From Gammaproteobacteria bacterium (GTDB lineage: Bacteria; Pseudomonadota; Gammaproteobacteria; SZUA-229): a stretch of 8,609 bases of DNA. Positions within the stretch are counted from its first letter, which is position 1. The number at the start of each line of letters is the position of its first letter. The position numbers and the translations under genes were made by a program. The notes beneath the pieces are model-generated. The model ran no database searches. It was not told the DNA's origin and saw nothing but the letters and a program-made list of their open reading frames with translations. The stretch covers positions 1 to 8,609 of the forward strand of contig JAGLQT010000113.1 in assembly GCA_023136715.1 (NCBI GenBank). Direction: 5' to 3'. This document shows, piece after piece, positions 1 to 6,296 of this stretch.

Positions 1-2
1 CA

Positions 3-188
3 CTCGACCGCTGCGCCCGTGCTCATGCCTGGCTGGCTGGTCGTGATTATGTCGGGCCGGATGATATTCAGGCGATTGCTTACGATGTACTTCGTCACCG
101 TATTATTCTCAGTTACGAAGCGGAAGCCGAAGGCATTACGCCTGATACATTTATTAAAGAATTAATCGGCCGCATCGCTGTTCCATAA
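3..188 (+). CDS. MoxR-family AAA+ ATPase, C-terminal end (5' truncated by window)
   Basis: The frame is open from the left edge and ends at TAA (186-188), giving the last 61 residues; the true start lies outside the window. The visible part is the C-terminal lid region of MoxR ATPases. It contains ARAHAWLAGRDYVGPDDI, where a helix leads into a 'GRDYVxPDD' turn, followed by DVLRHRIILSYEAEAEG and a short tail ending in IAVP. This RHRI-x-LSYEAEAEG block is highly characteristic of MoxR proteins sitting next to DUF58 genes. MoxR proteins are cytoplasmic ATPases thought to act as chaperones that remodel or activate VWA-domain partners, which fits the DUF58 and two VWA genes directly downstream. 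The Walker A and B motifs are outside the window, so ATPase activity cannot be checked here. The stop lies 15 bases before the next start, so the two genes are probably co-transcribed. Confidence 0.93.
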   Translation, partial: LDRCARAHAWLAGRDYVGPDDIQAIAYDVLRHRIILSYEAEAEGITPDTFIKELIGRIAVP

Positions 189-203
189 AACTTAAGTAGC
201 ATC

Positions 204-1163
204 GTGTCCCGCAAAGACCAACAAGCCGAAGGCATTACCTGGGTCAGTCCACAGTCACTGATTCAGTTGCGCCTGCTCGCATCCAAACTGCCGATCAACA
301 GCAGTAAAATTCACGCGCGCCAGGGCGGTGCCTACTTGTCATCATTCAAAGGCCGCGGTATGGAGTTTGACGAGTCGCGCATGTATTTGCCCGGCGATGA
401 TATTCGAAGCATGGACTGGAAAGTCACCGCGCGTACCAACCAGCCGCACACCAAAGTGTTCCGTGAAGAACGCGAGCGCCCGGTGTTGCTCTGGCTCGAC
501 CTTAATCCTTCGATGTTTTTTGCTACCCGTGGTGCATTCAAATCAGTGGTAGCAACGCAGGCGGCCAGCTTGCTGGCGTGGAGCACGGTCAGCAGCAACG
601 ATCGATTAGGCGCACTGGTTTTCGCTGGTGATCAGCACACTGAAATGAGACCTAAGCGTGGCAAGGCAGCCGCTCTGGATTTTATTCGTCGTACTTGTGC
701 CCACCCCGCATGGGAACATGTACCCGAACCACATCAGCCACGTAATATGAATCTGGCCGCTTCACGTTTGCGCAAGGTGGTTAAACCGGGCAGTTTAATT
801 TTCCTGATCAGTGATTTCCGCGAAATGGATGATCAGGCCAGGTCACATATTATTAATTTGTCACGACACAATAATCTTGTGCTGTTACACGTATACGATC
901 CATTTGAAGCTACGTTGCCAGCATCAGGTCAATACAAAGTCAGTGATGGCGTCAATGATGTTTCGCTGAACACGACGAATAAGAAATTACGTTCGGTTTA
1001 TCAATCACGTTTTTCCGAGCATCAGCAAAAATTAATAAAACTGTGTCAGCAACACCGCATTCACTGGATACCTGTTTCCACCGAAGATGATGTAATGGAA
1101 AGCCTGCAAAAAGGACTGGGAATTCACGATGGCAAAAGCAGTCAGTTTCGGGCCGGAAAATAA
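204..1163 (+). CDS. DUF58 domain protein (VWA-like partner of MoxR)
   Basis: This 319-residue protein starts at GTG (204-206). No strong Shine-Dalgarno site precedes it, so translation may depend on coupling with moxR 15 bases upstream. The DUF58 signature is clear at residues about 49-88: KGRGMEFDESRMYLPGDD, then IRSMDWKVTARTNQP and VFREERERPV. A degenerate VWA-type metal motif follows: D99-L-N101-P-S103-M instead of the usual DxSxS. A later strand, LIFLISDF (198-205), carries D204 at the position of the third metal-binding loop. No signal peptide or membrane segment is evident, so the protein is predicted to be cytoplasmic, matching the cytoplasmic MoxR ATPase. Members of this family are regularly encoded beside moxR and are thought to form a complex with it; the biochemical role is not established. 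The family call is very secure; the start is slightly less so. Confidence 0.95.
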   Translation: MSRKDQQAEGITWVSPQSLIQLRLLASKLPINSSKIHARQGGAYLSSFKGRGMEFDESRMYLPGDDIRSMDWKVTARTNQPHTKVFREERERPVLLWLDLNPSMFFATRGAFKSVVATQAASLLAWSTVSSNDRLGALVFAGDQHTEMRPKRGKAAALDFIRRTCAHPAWEHVPEPHQPRNMNLAASRLRKVVKPGSLIFLISDFREMDDQARSHIINLSRHNNLVLLHVYDPFEATLPASGQYKVSDGVNDVSLNTTNKKLRSVYQSRFSEHQQKLIKLCQQHRIHWIPVSTEDDVMESLQKGLGIHDGKSSQFRAGK

Positions 1164-1165
1164 TT

Positions 1166-1681
1166 ATGAACGGCGCAACACCGACAACGCTGGAACTGCG
1201 AGACATCCATTTACCCGAAGCCATTTCCTGGTGGCCACCGGCACCGGGCTGGTGGTTTTTGCTTGGTAGCATCATACTCATTATTGCCGCCATTTTTTTG
1301 TTTAAACGCTATCAGAAAAAGCAGGCTTTAAAAAAACAGGTGCTGGCTGAATTTGAAAACATCTGCACGCAGTATCAAAGCGATAAAAATGCCATCGCCC
1401 TGATTCAATCGATGTCGATATTATTACGCCGGGCCTGCATCAGCTTTTACCCTCGCAGTGAAGCCGCCAGCCTGACCGGTAAATCGTGGTTGGCATTTCT
1501 CGATGACACCAGCAAAGAAAAAGTCTTTGATACCGAGCATGGCCAACTGATTGCAACGGCACCTTATCTTTCTGAAAATACCAAACTGGATTTCGATGCA
1601 GAAAATTTAATCCATCTCTGCGAGAACTGGTTAAAAGCGCAGCCAAATAAAAACCATGACAGGGCGGGGTCAAAATCATGA
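1166..1681 (+). CDS. DUF4381 single-span membrane protein
   Basis: This 171-residue protein starts at ATG two bases after the DUF58 stop, with a weak purine-rich site (within GGGCCGGAAAA) upstream. The N-terminus carries the hallmark of DUF4381, LRDIHLPEAISWWPPAPGWW (residues 11-30). It is followed by one strongly hydrophobic span (about 30-46, WFLLGSIILIIAAIFLF), a basic stretch (KRYQKKQALKKQ), and a helical cytoplasmic domain of about 120 residues. The predicted topology is a short periplasmic N-terminus and a cytoplasmic C-terminus. DUF4381 proteins occur almost exclusively between the DUF58 gene and the first VWA gene in Bat-type operons. They probably link the cytoplasmic MoxR/DUF58 pair to the membrane VWA proteins, but this link is inferred from gene order. 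The last four bases overlap the next gene (ATGA), indicating translational coupling. Confidence 0.93.
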   Translation: MNGATPTTLELRDIHLPEAISWWPPAPGWWFLLGSIILIIAAIFLFKRYQKKQALKKQVLAEFENICTQYQSDKNAIALIQSMSILLRRACISFYPRSEAASLTGKSWLAFLDDTSKEKVFDTEHGQLIATAPYLSENTKLDFDAENLIHLCENWLKAQPNKNHDRAGSKS

Positions 1682-2622
1682 TGCATTTTGCCTGGCCATG
1701 GGCGTTTGCCTTATTACCACTACCCTGGTTATTGCGCCTGTTAATGCCCCGCGCCGCAAGCACCAATGCCGCTGCCCTGCAGGTTCCCTATTTACAGGAC
1801 TTCCAGATCAGTTCAACTTCAACCGTCAATACCGGTAATATTAAACGCTGGCCATTGCTAATTTACATCCTGCTCTGGCTCTGTCTATTAAGCGCTGCCG
1901 CGCGCCCTCAATGGGTTGGCGATGCGATTGAATTACCCGTGAGCGGACGCGACCTGATGATGGCAATTGATTTGTCTGGCAGTATGGCCGAGCCTTTTAA
2001 TCGTAACTACGGCAATGTCAAAAAATTAGATGCGACCAAAGTTGTGGCTAGTGAATTTATTGAAAAGCGGGTCGGTGATCGCATTGGCCTGATTCTATTT
2101 GGCGACCAGGCTTACCTGCAATCACCCTTAACCTTTGATCGCACCACGGTAAGAATTCTACTGTCCGAAGCGGTAGTTAACCTTGCCGGCAGAGCCACCG
2201 CCATTGGTGATGCCATTGGCCTGGCGATAAAACGTTTTAGCGAAAGCAACGACGATGACCGCGTATTAATACTGCTCACCGACGGCATGAATACTGCGGG
2301 CGAAATCAAACCAGCCAAAGCCGCCGAATTGGCTGCTAAAAAAGGCTTAAAGATTTATACCATCGGTATTGGTGATCGCACCAGTCGTGATTTAGATGAA
2401 AATACTTTACGCGCTATTGCTGAGAACACAGGCGGCCGTTATTTCCGCGCAACTAATATCGAAGAATTACAGCAGATTTATCAAATACTTGATGAACTCG
2501 AGCCAGTAGAAAAAGAAAGCCAGACTTATCGACCCACCTGGTCATTATTTTACTGGCCGTTATCTACTGGACTGTTTTTTGCAGGCCTGCTTGGCCTGGC
2601 CAAATGGCGAGGGCTGGCGTAA
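1678..2622 (+). CDS. batA: BatA-type VWA-domain inner-membrane protein
   Basis: This 314-residue protein starts at ATG 1678, overlapping the previous stop as ATGA. A second in-frame ATG follows immediately at 1681. A strong AGGGCGGGG site (1661-1669) sits about 8 bases upstream. Membrane spans are at about 5-22, 57-75 and 290-308. Between the second and third lies a von Willebrand factor A domain (about 92-275) with a complete metal-ion-dependent adhesion site: D98-L-S100-G-S102, T174 in GRATAIGDA, and D202 in LLTDG. The order of two N-terminal spans, VWA and a C-terminal span is the BatA layout, with the usual 310-330-residue length. Bat proteins were first linked to oxygen tolerance in Bacteroides; their function in Proteobacteria is less clear and may involve envelope stress or assembly of a protein complex. 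The intact MIDAS implies Mg2+-dependent ligand binding. Confidence 0.94.
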   Translation: MMHFAWPWAFALLPLPWLLRLLMPRAASTNAAALQVPYLQDFQISSTSTVNTGNIKRWPLLIYILLWLCLLSAAARPQWVGDAIELPVSGRDLMMAIDLSGSMAEPFNRNYGNVKKLDATKVVASEFIEKRVGDRIGLILFGDQAYLQSPLTFDRTTVRILLSEAVVNLAGRATAIGDAIGLAIKRFSESNDDDRVLILLTDGMNTAGEIKPAKAAELAAKKGLKIYTIGIGDRTSRDLDENTLRAIAENTGGRYFRATNIEELQQIYQILDELEPVEKESQTYRPTWSLFYWPLSTGLFFAGLLGLAKWRGLA

Positions 2623-4472
2623 TGGAAGCCTTACACTTTGTCAGACCGATGATGTTCTTCGGATTAATTCCGCTGATTATTTTGCTGATTATTTTATATC
2701 GCCGTCAGGGTAACAGCGTGAACTGGAAAACAGTGTGCGACGCCAAACTGCTGCCGTATATTTTGAGCCAGAGCACAAACAGATCCAGTCGTTTTCCATT
2801 ATTTATCGCCGCACTGGCAGCTAGCCTTTGTATTATTGCCGCCGCTGGCCCAGCCTTTGAAAAACTACCGAAGCCGGTTTATCGTGAACAGTCCACGCTG
2901 GTCGTTCTGATGGATCTTTCGCAGTCCATGGATGCCAGCGATATAAAACCCAGCAGAATGGAACGCGCCAAACTCAAGTTGCTGGATATTTTAAAAATCC
3001 GCAAAGCAGGACAAACTGCGCTCATCGTTTACGCCGCCGATGCATTTACCGTGACACCGCTAACCGACGACAGCAACACCATTGCCCATCTGGTACCAAC
3101 ACTTGAAACCGGGTTGATGCCATCACAGGGCAGCCACGCTTACACCGCTATCGATAAATCATTAGAACTATTGCAGCAAGCCGGGGCTAGTGGTGGCGAT
3201 GTACTATTAATCGCTGACGAGATTACTAATCGCGACCTGCAGTCTATTAATATGCTGACAACAAAAGGCCATCGCCTGTCGGTGCTGGGCGTGGGCACTG
3301 AAAACGGTGGACCAATTTCATTAAATGGTGGTTTTTTACAGGACAGCAGCGGCGCCATTATTATTCCAAAACTCAATCAACAAAAATTACAACAGGCTGC
3401 GCTTAAAGGTGGCGGGCTTTACGCTAGCATTCAGGCTAACGACTCGGATATCGAAAAATTAAATAAATTATTCAGTTCACGAAAAGTAAAACAGGGTAAT
3501 GATGAAAACAGCGACCGTATGGAATTGACGGCTGACATCTGGCAGGAAGAAGGCCCGTGGCTGTTATTGCTGGTGATCCCACTGGTGGCGCTGTGGGCGA
3601 GAAAAGGCTGGTTGTTATGTTTTACCGCCCTGATACTGCCGATACCTGAGCCTGCTTATGCCCTGGACATGGAACATTTATGGCGCAACCCTGACCAGAA
3701 AGCCATGAGTTTATTTAATGCCGGTGACGCTAAAACAGCCGCTGAAAAATTCCAGCAGAACGACTGGAAAGCCTCTGCACACTATCGTGCGGGCAATTAT
3801 GAAAAATCACTGGAGGCATTACAGGAACCAACGACCAGTAATGATTTTTATAATAAAGGTAATGCACTGGCACAAATGGGACGCTACCCTGAAGCGGTTG
3901 CCGCTTATGACGAAGCGCTTAATTTAGACGCCAATAATGAAGATGCCAGCTTCAACCGGGAACAGGTCGAAAAAGTCATAAAAGAACAGCAGCAATCACA
4001 GGATGGCGAAGGCGAAAAATCTGACGATTCAGAGCAAGACGGAAAAGAGAATAAAGATCAGCAAAAGCAGGACGAGCAGGGAGAATCTTCTGACCAGAAA
4101 GACGGTGAAGACCAGCAGAGCGAGGATGCTGATAAAAAGGATGCCTCTGAATCGGAACAAAAAAACAAAGATCAAAGCGAAAGCGATCAGGACAAACAAT
4201 CCGCACAACAAAATAATCAGGAACAGGATAAAAACAAGGTCGAACAGGCTGTGAAGGATGCGCAGGAAGAATCTCAGGACCAGGCGGACAAGGAAGAGCA
4301 GCAGGCACAACAAATGAATCAGCTTGAAGAAACCGAACTCAGTGAAGATGATCAGGCTGTCGAGCAATGGCTAAAAAGAGTACCGGACAATCCTGAGCAA
4401 TTATTACGACGCAAGTTTCTTTACCAATACAAAAATATGGAGAAGAAAACACCCAGTGAACAATCCTGGTGA
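2622..4472 (+). CDS. batB: Fused BatB-BatC protein: VWA domain, TPR repeats and charged tail
   Basis: I place the start at ATG 2622, giving 616 residues. It forms TAATG with the batA stop and has GCGAGGG (2607-2613) at good spacing; the alternative ATG at 2604 would add six residues. Membrane spans are at about 9-26 and 59-77. A VWA domain (about 91-285) has MIDAS D98-L-S100-Q-S102, probable T175 and D199, the last in IADE rather than the usual TDG. A hydrophobic segment (about 312-345) ends in a signal-peptide-like AYA (345-347). TPR-type helices follow (about 360-450; best repeat FYNKGNALAQMGRYPEAVAA). Residues 455-580 are a low-complexity Q/E/D/K/S region, and the end has the conserved motif WLKRVPDNPEQLLRRKFLYQY (583-603). 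Families elsewhere encode the VWA (BatB) and TPR (BatC) parts as separate genes. The TPR part is likely periplasmic and mediates protein contacts; its partner is unknown. Confidence 0.93.
   Translation: MEALHFVRPMMFFGLIPLIILLIILYRRQGNSVNWKTVCDAKLLPYILSQSTNRSSRFPLFIAALAASLCIIAAAGPAFEKLPKPVYREQSTLVVLMDLSQSMDASDIKPSRMERAKLKLLDILKIRKAGQTALIVYAADAFTVTPLTDDSNTIAHLVPTLETGLMPSQGSHAYTAIDKSLELLQQAGASGGDVLLIADEITNRDLQSINMLTTKGHRLSVLGVGTENGGPISLNGGFLQDSSGAIIIPKLNQQKLQQAALKGGGLYASIQANDSDIEKLNKLFSSRKVKQGNDENSDRMELTADIWQEEGPWLLLLVIPLVALWARKGWLLCFTALILPIPEPAYALDMEHLWRNPDQKAMSLFNAGDAKTAAEKFQQNDWKASAHYRAGNYEKSLEALQEPTTSNDFYNKGNALAQMGRYPEAVAAYDEALNLDANNEDASFNREQVEKVIKEQQQSQDGEGEKSDDSEQDGKENKDQQKQDEQGESSDQKDGEDQQSEDADKKDASESEQKNKDQSESDQDKQSAQQNNQEQDKNKVEQAVKDAQEESQDQADKEEQQAQQMNQLEETELSEDDQAVEQWLKRVPDNPEQLLRRKFLYQYKNMEKKTPSEQSW
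3600..3662 (+). other. Signal-peptide-like segment at the BatB/BatC fusion joint
   Basis: This stretch encodes residues 327-347 of the fused protein: the basic pair R327-K328, a hydrophobic core GWLLCFTALILP, and PEPAYA followed by LDM. It has the n-h-c layout of a Sec signal peptide with an AxA-type cleavage site. It directly follows the third hydrophobic span of the VWA half and directly precedes the TPR half. It may be the fossil export signal of a formerly separate BatC, or may still be cleaved. Cleavage is inference only. Confidence 0.5.
3984..4361 (+). repeat. Low-complexity Q/E/D/K/S-rich coding tract
   Basis: Residues about 455-580 of the BatB-BatC protein are built almost only from Gln, Glu, Asp, Lys, Ser and Asn, with no aromatic residues. 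The + strand here is strongly purine-rich (GAN, CAR and AAR codons). Short degenerate units such as DQQKQDEQ, DQKDGEDQQSED and EQKNKDQSESDQDK recur without an exact period. The segment is probably disordered or forms a long charged helix, and it bridges the TPR region and the conserved C-terminal motif. Long hydrophobic reading frames on the opposite strand are a by-product of this composition. Confidence 0.85.
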
Positions 4473-4490
4473 TTTTTCAGAGAACAACTT

Positions 4491-6188
4491 ATGAGACATC
4501 GAAACAGTTTATTACTAGCCTCAACTTTATTGCTGTCATTTTTCAATACGGTGCAGGCCGCCAACATTGTTGCTTCCCTGGATCGCAGTCATATCTTTAT
4601 TGATGAGTCTTTCCGCCTTGTTCTTGAAGCAGACGATTCTGTCGATGACGATCCAGATTTCAGCCCATTGAACAAAGACTTTGAGATTCTCAGCCAAAGT
4701 AAAAGCACCAATATGTCTTTTGTTAATGGTAGCTACAGTCGTAAGGGTGTATGGAGCCTGGAGTTAATGGCAAAACGAATCGGCGCACTAACTATTCCTT
4801 CGGTTTCATTTGGCAAGGATCATAGCCCAGCGTTACGCATCCAGATCAAAGACCCTGCCATATCAAAACAACAGCCCACAAAAAATGAAGATGTTTATCT
4901 TCAGCTGGAAATTGAAGAAGATAAAGCCTGGGTACAATCACAAGTTATCATCAATGTTCGCTTGTTCAGCCGTATTTCCATGAACAATCTGCGAAGCAGT
5001 GAACTAGAAACCAACGACCCCGATGCCATCATAAAACAGCTGGGCAACGCCAGAAGTTACGAAGCGTTCAGAGAAGGCGTGCGTTATGCTGTGCACGAAA
5101 TACGCTACGCCGTATTCCCACAACACAGCGGCAAGCTTGAAATCAAACCTATGGTTTTTGAAGGTCGCGTCAATAGTGGTCGTGCACGCTCCTTCATGGA
5201 TCAGTTCATGAAAGCCGGCGAACGCAAACGTGTTCGCTCGAACAGTGTCAGCATAGAAGTGCAGGCAAAACCTGCTAATCTCAAACTTTCAGACTGGTTA
5301 CCCGCCAAAGGCATCACGCTTTCTGAACAGTGGTCGGAAGATGTGACCCAGCTAAAAAATGGTGAACCCGTCACCCGTACTATTACCATCAACGCCCACG
5401 GTATGATGGCGGAGAACCTGCCTGACCTGGGCACGACCGAAATCGACAAACTGAAACAGTACCCAGACAAAGCCGTACTGGAAAACAATGTCACCGATCA
5501 GGGTATCTCCAGCAGCAAACAAATCAAGGTTGCACTAATTCCAACGCGCTCTGGTGGTTTTAAACTACCGGCCATTGCTATTCCATGGTGGAACACCACT
5601 ATGGGGAAACAGGAAGTTGCCGTACTACCCGAAAAACTAATTCGTGCCCGTGGCGAAATTGCAAAAACAACACCGATTACTCCCACTAATACAGATAAGC
5701 CAGCGAAGATTATCGAAGACAAAGCTAGCAGCCTGACATCCCCTGCTCAGGTCAGCCATATGGGTTACTGGCCCTGGCTCAGTTTGATTCTGGCTATGGG
5801 CTGGCTGGCTACACTGTTCGCCCTGTTCCGCAAAAAAACAGCTGTAACGATGGTCAAAGCGATGCCTGATCAATCATCGCTACGTGTTCTCGAAAAAGCG
5901 GTACATAAACACGGCAGTAACAACGATGCCCAGCAGACCAAAGATGCCTTGCTATCGTGGGCCAGGGCACGCTGGCCGGATCTTGCCATCAATAATCTCA
6001 TTGAAATTAGCCAGCACGTACCAGCTGAACTGGCTGCGGAAATTCATAACCTCAATACCGCTCTATACAGCTCCAATGCTGACCAATGGCAGGGTGATGC
6101 CCTATTACAAAACTTCAAAAATTTCCGCCAGAAAAAAACCCCACAGAGCCACAATGACGACCAGTCTCTGGAGCCCTTATATAAATAA
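4491..6188 (+). CDS. batD: BatD-type exported, membrane-anchored protein
   Basis: This 565-residue protein starts at ATG 18 bases after the previous stop, with a modest CAGAGAA purine stretch (4478-4484). A Sec signal peptide is clear: MRHRN, a hydrophobic core LLLASTLLLSFF, and cleavage near VQA-A (residues 23-24). The large periplasmic part (about 25-422) begins NIVASLDRSHIFIDESFRL and contains DFEILSQSKSTNMSF, both typical of BatD, whose exported part is made of beta-rich immunoglobulin-like repeats. One membrane span follows (about 427-446, WPWLSLILAMGWLATLFALF), then a cytoplasmic helical domain of about 115 residues. That domain contains LLSWARARWPD, a pattern seen at the C-terminus of many proteobacterial BatD proteins. 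It is the last gene of the Bat operon; no batE follows. It probably works in the periplasm with the VWA/TPR proteins as scaffold or partner. Its ligand is unknown. Confidence 0.92.
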   Translation: MRHRNSLLLASTLLLSFFNTVQAANIVASLDRSHIFIDESFRLVLEADDSVDDDPDFSPLNKDFEILSQSKSTNMSFVNGSYSRKGVWSLELMAKRIGALTIPSVSFGKDHSPALRIQIKDPAISKQQPTKNEDVYLQLEIEEDKAWVQSQVIINVRLFSRISMNNLRSSELETNDPDAIIKQLGNARSYEAFREGVRYAVHEIRYAVFPQHSGKLEIKPMVFEGRVNSGRARSFMDQFMKAGERKRVRSNSVSIEVQAKPANLKLSDWLPAKGITLSEQWSEDVTQLKNGEPVTRTITINAHGMMAENLPDLGTTEIDKLKQYPDKAVLENNVTDQGISSSKQIKVALIPTRSGGFKLPAIAIPWWNTTMGKQEVAVLPEKLIRARGEIAKTTPITPTNTDKPAKIIEDKASSLTSPAQVSHMGYWPWLSLILAMGWLATLFALFRKKTAVTMVKAMPDQSSLRVLEKAVHKHGSNNDAQQTKDALLSWARARWPDLAINNLIEISQHVPAELAAEIHNLNTALYSSNADQWQGDALLQNFKNFRQKKTPQSHNDDQSLEPLYK

Positions 6189-6296
6189 ATCTTGGCTAAA
6201 TCTTAATGAGATAACCAAATAACCTTATATAAAACTACTTGAATTAAATAATTAACCTTATAATCTATGAGCATCTATAAATCATAAGGTATCGCC
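6189..6296 (+). promoter_or_regulatory. AT-rich control region upstream of the transporter gene
   Basis: This 108-base gap is far more AT-rich than the flanking genes. It holds a consensus -10 box TATAAT (6259-6264). The nearest -35-like box, TTGAAT (6239-6244), is only 14 bases away, shorter than the usual 16-18, so the promoter may be weak, activator-dependent or wrongly placed. TAAGGT (6285-6290) is a well-spaced ribosome binding site for ATG 6297. ACCTTAT occurs at 6222-6228 and 6255-6261, and its inverse ATAAGGT at 6284-6290. The second copy overlaps the -10 box and the third overlaps the ribosome binding site. I saw no convincing intrinsic terminator for the Bat operon here. Confidence 0.45.

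Noticed and set aside
4003..4254. An 83-residue Lys/Arg/Asn-rich frame on the + strand inside batB-batC.
   Set aside because: It is a shifted frame of the low-complexity tract, with composition dictated by purine-rich codons and no ribosome binding site.
4029..4367. A 112-residue hydrophobic reading frame on the - strand, resembling a small membrane protein rich in Leu, Phe and Val.
   Set aside because: It is the antisense image of the Lys/Glu/Asp/Gln-rich tract of the BatB-BatC gene; such codons read backwards give Leu/Phe/Val. There is no independent start signal or family resemblance.
6239..6264. A confident sigma-70 promoter TTGAAT-14-TATAAT.
   Set aside because: The 14-base spacer is too short for a standard promoter, so it is kept only as part of a tentative control region.
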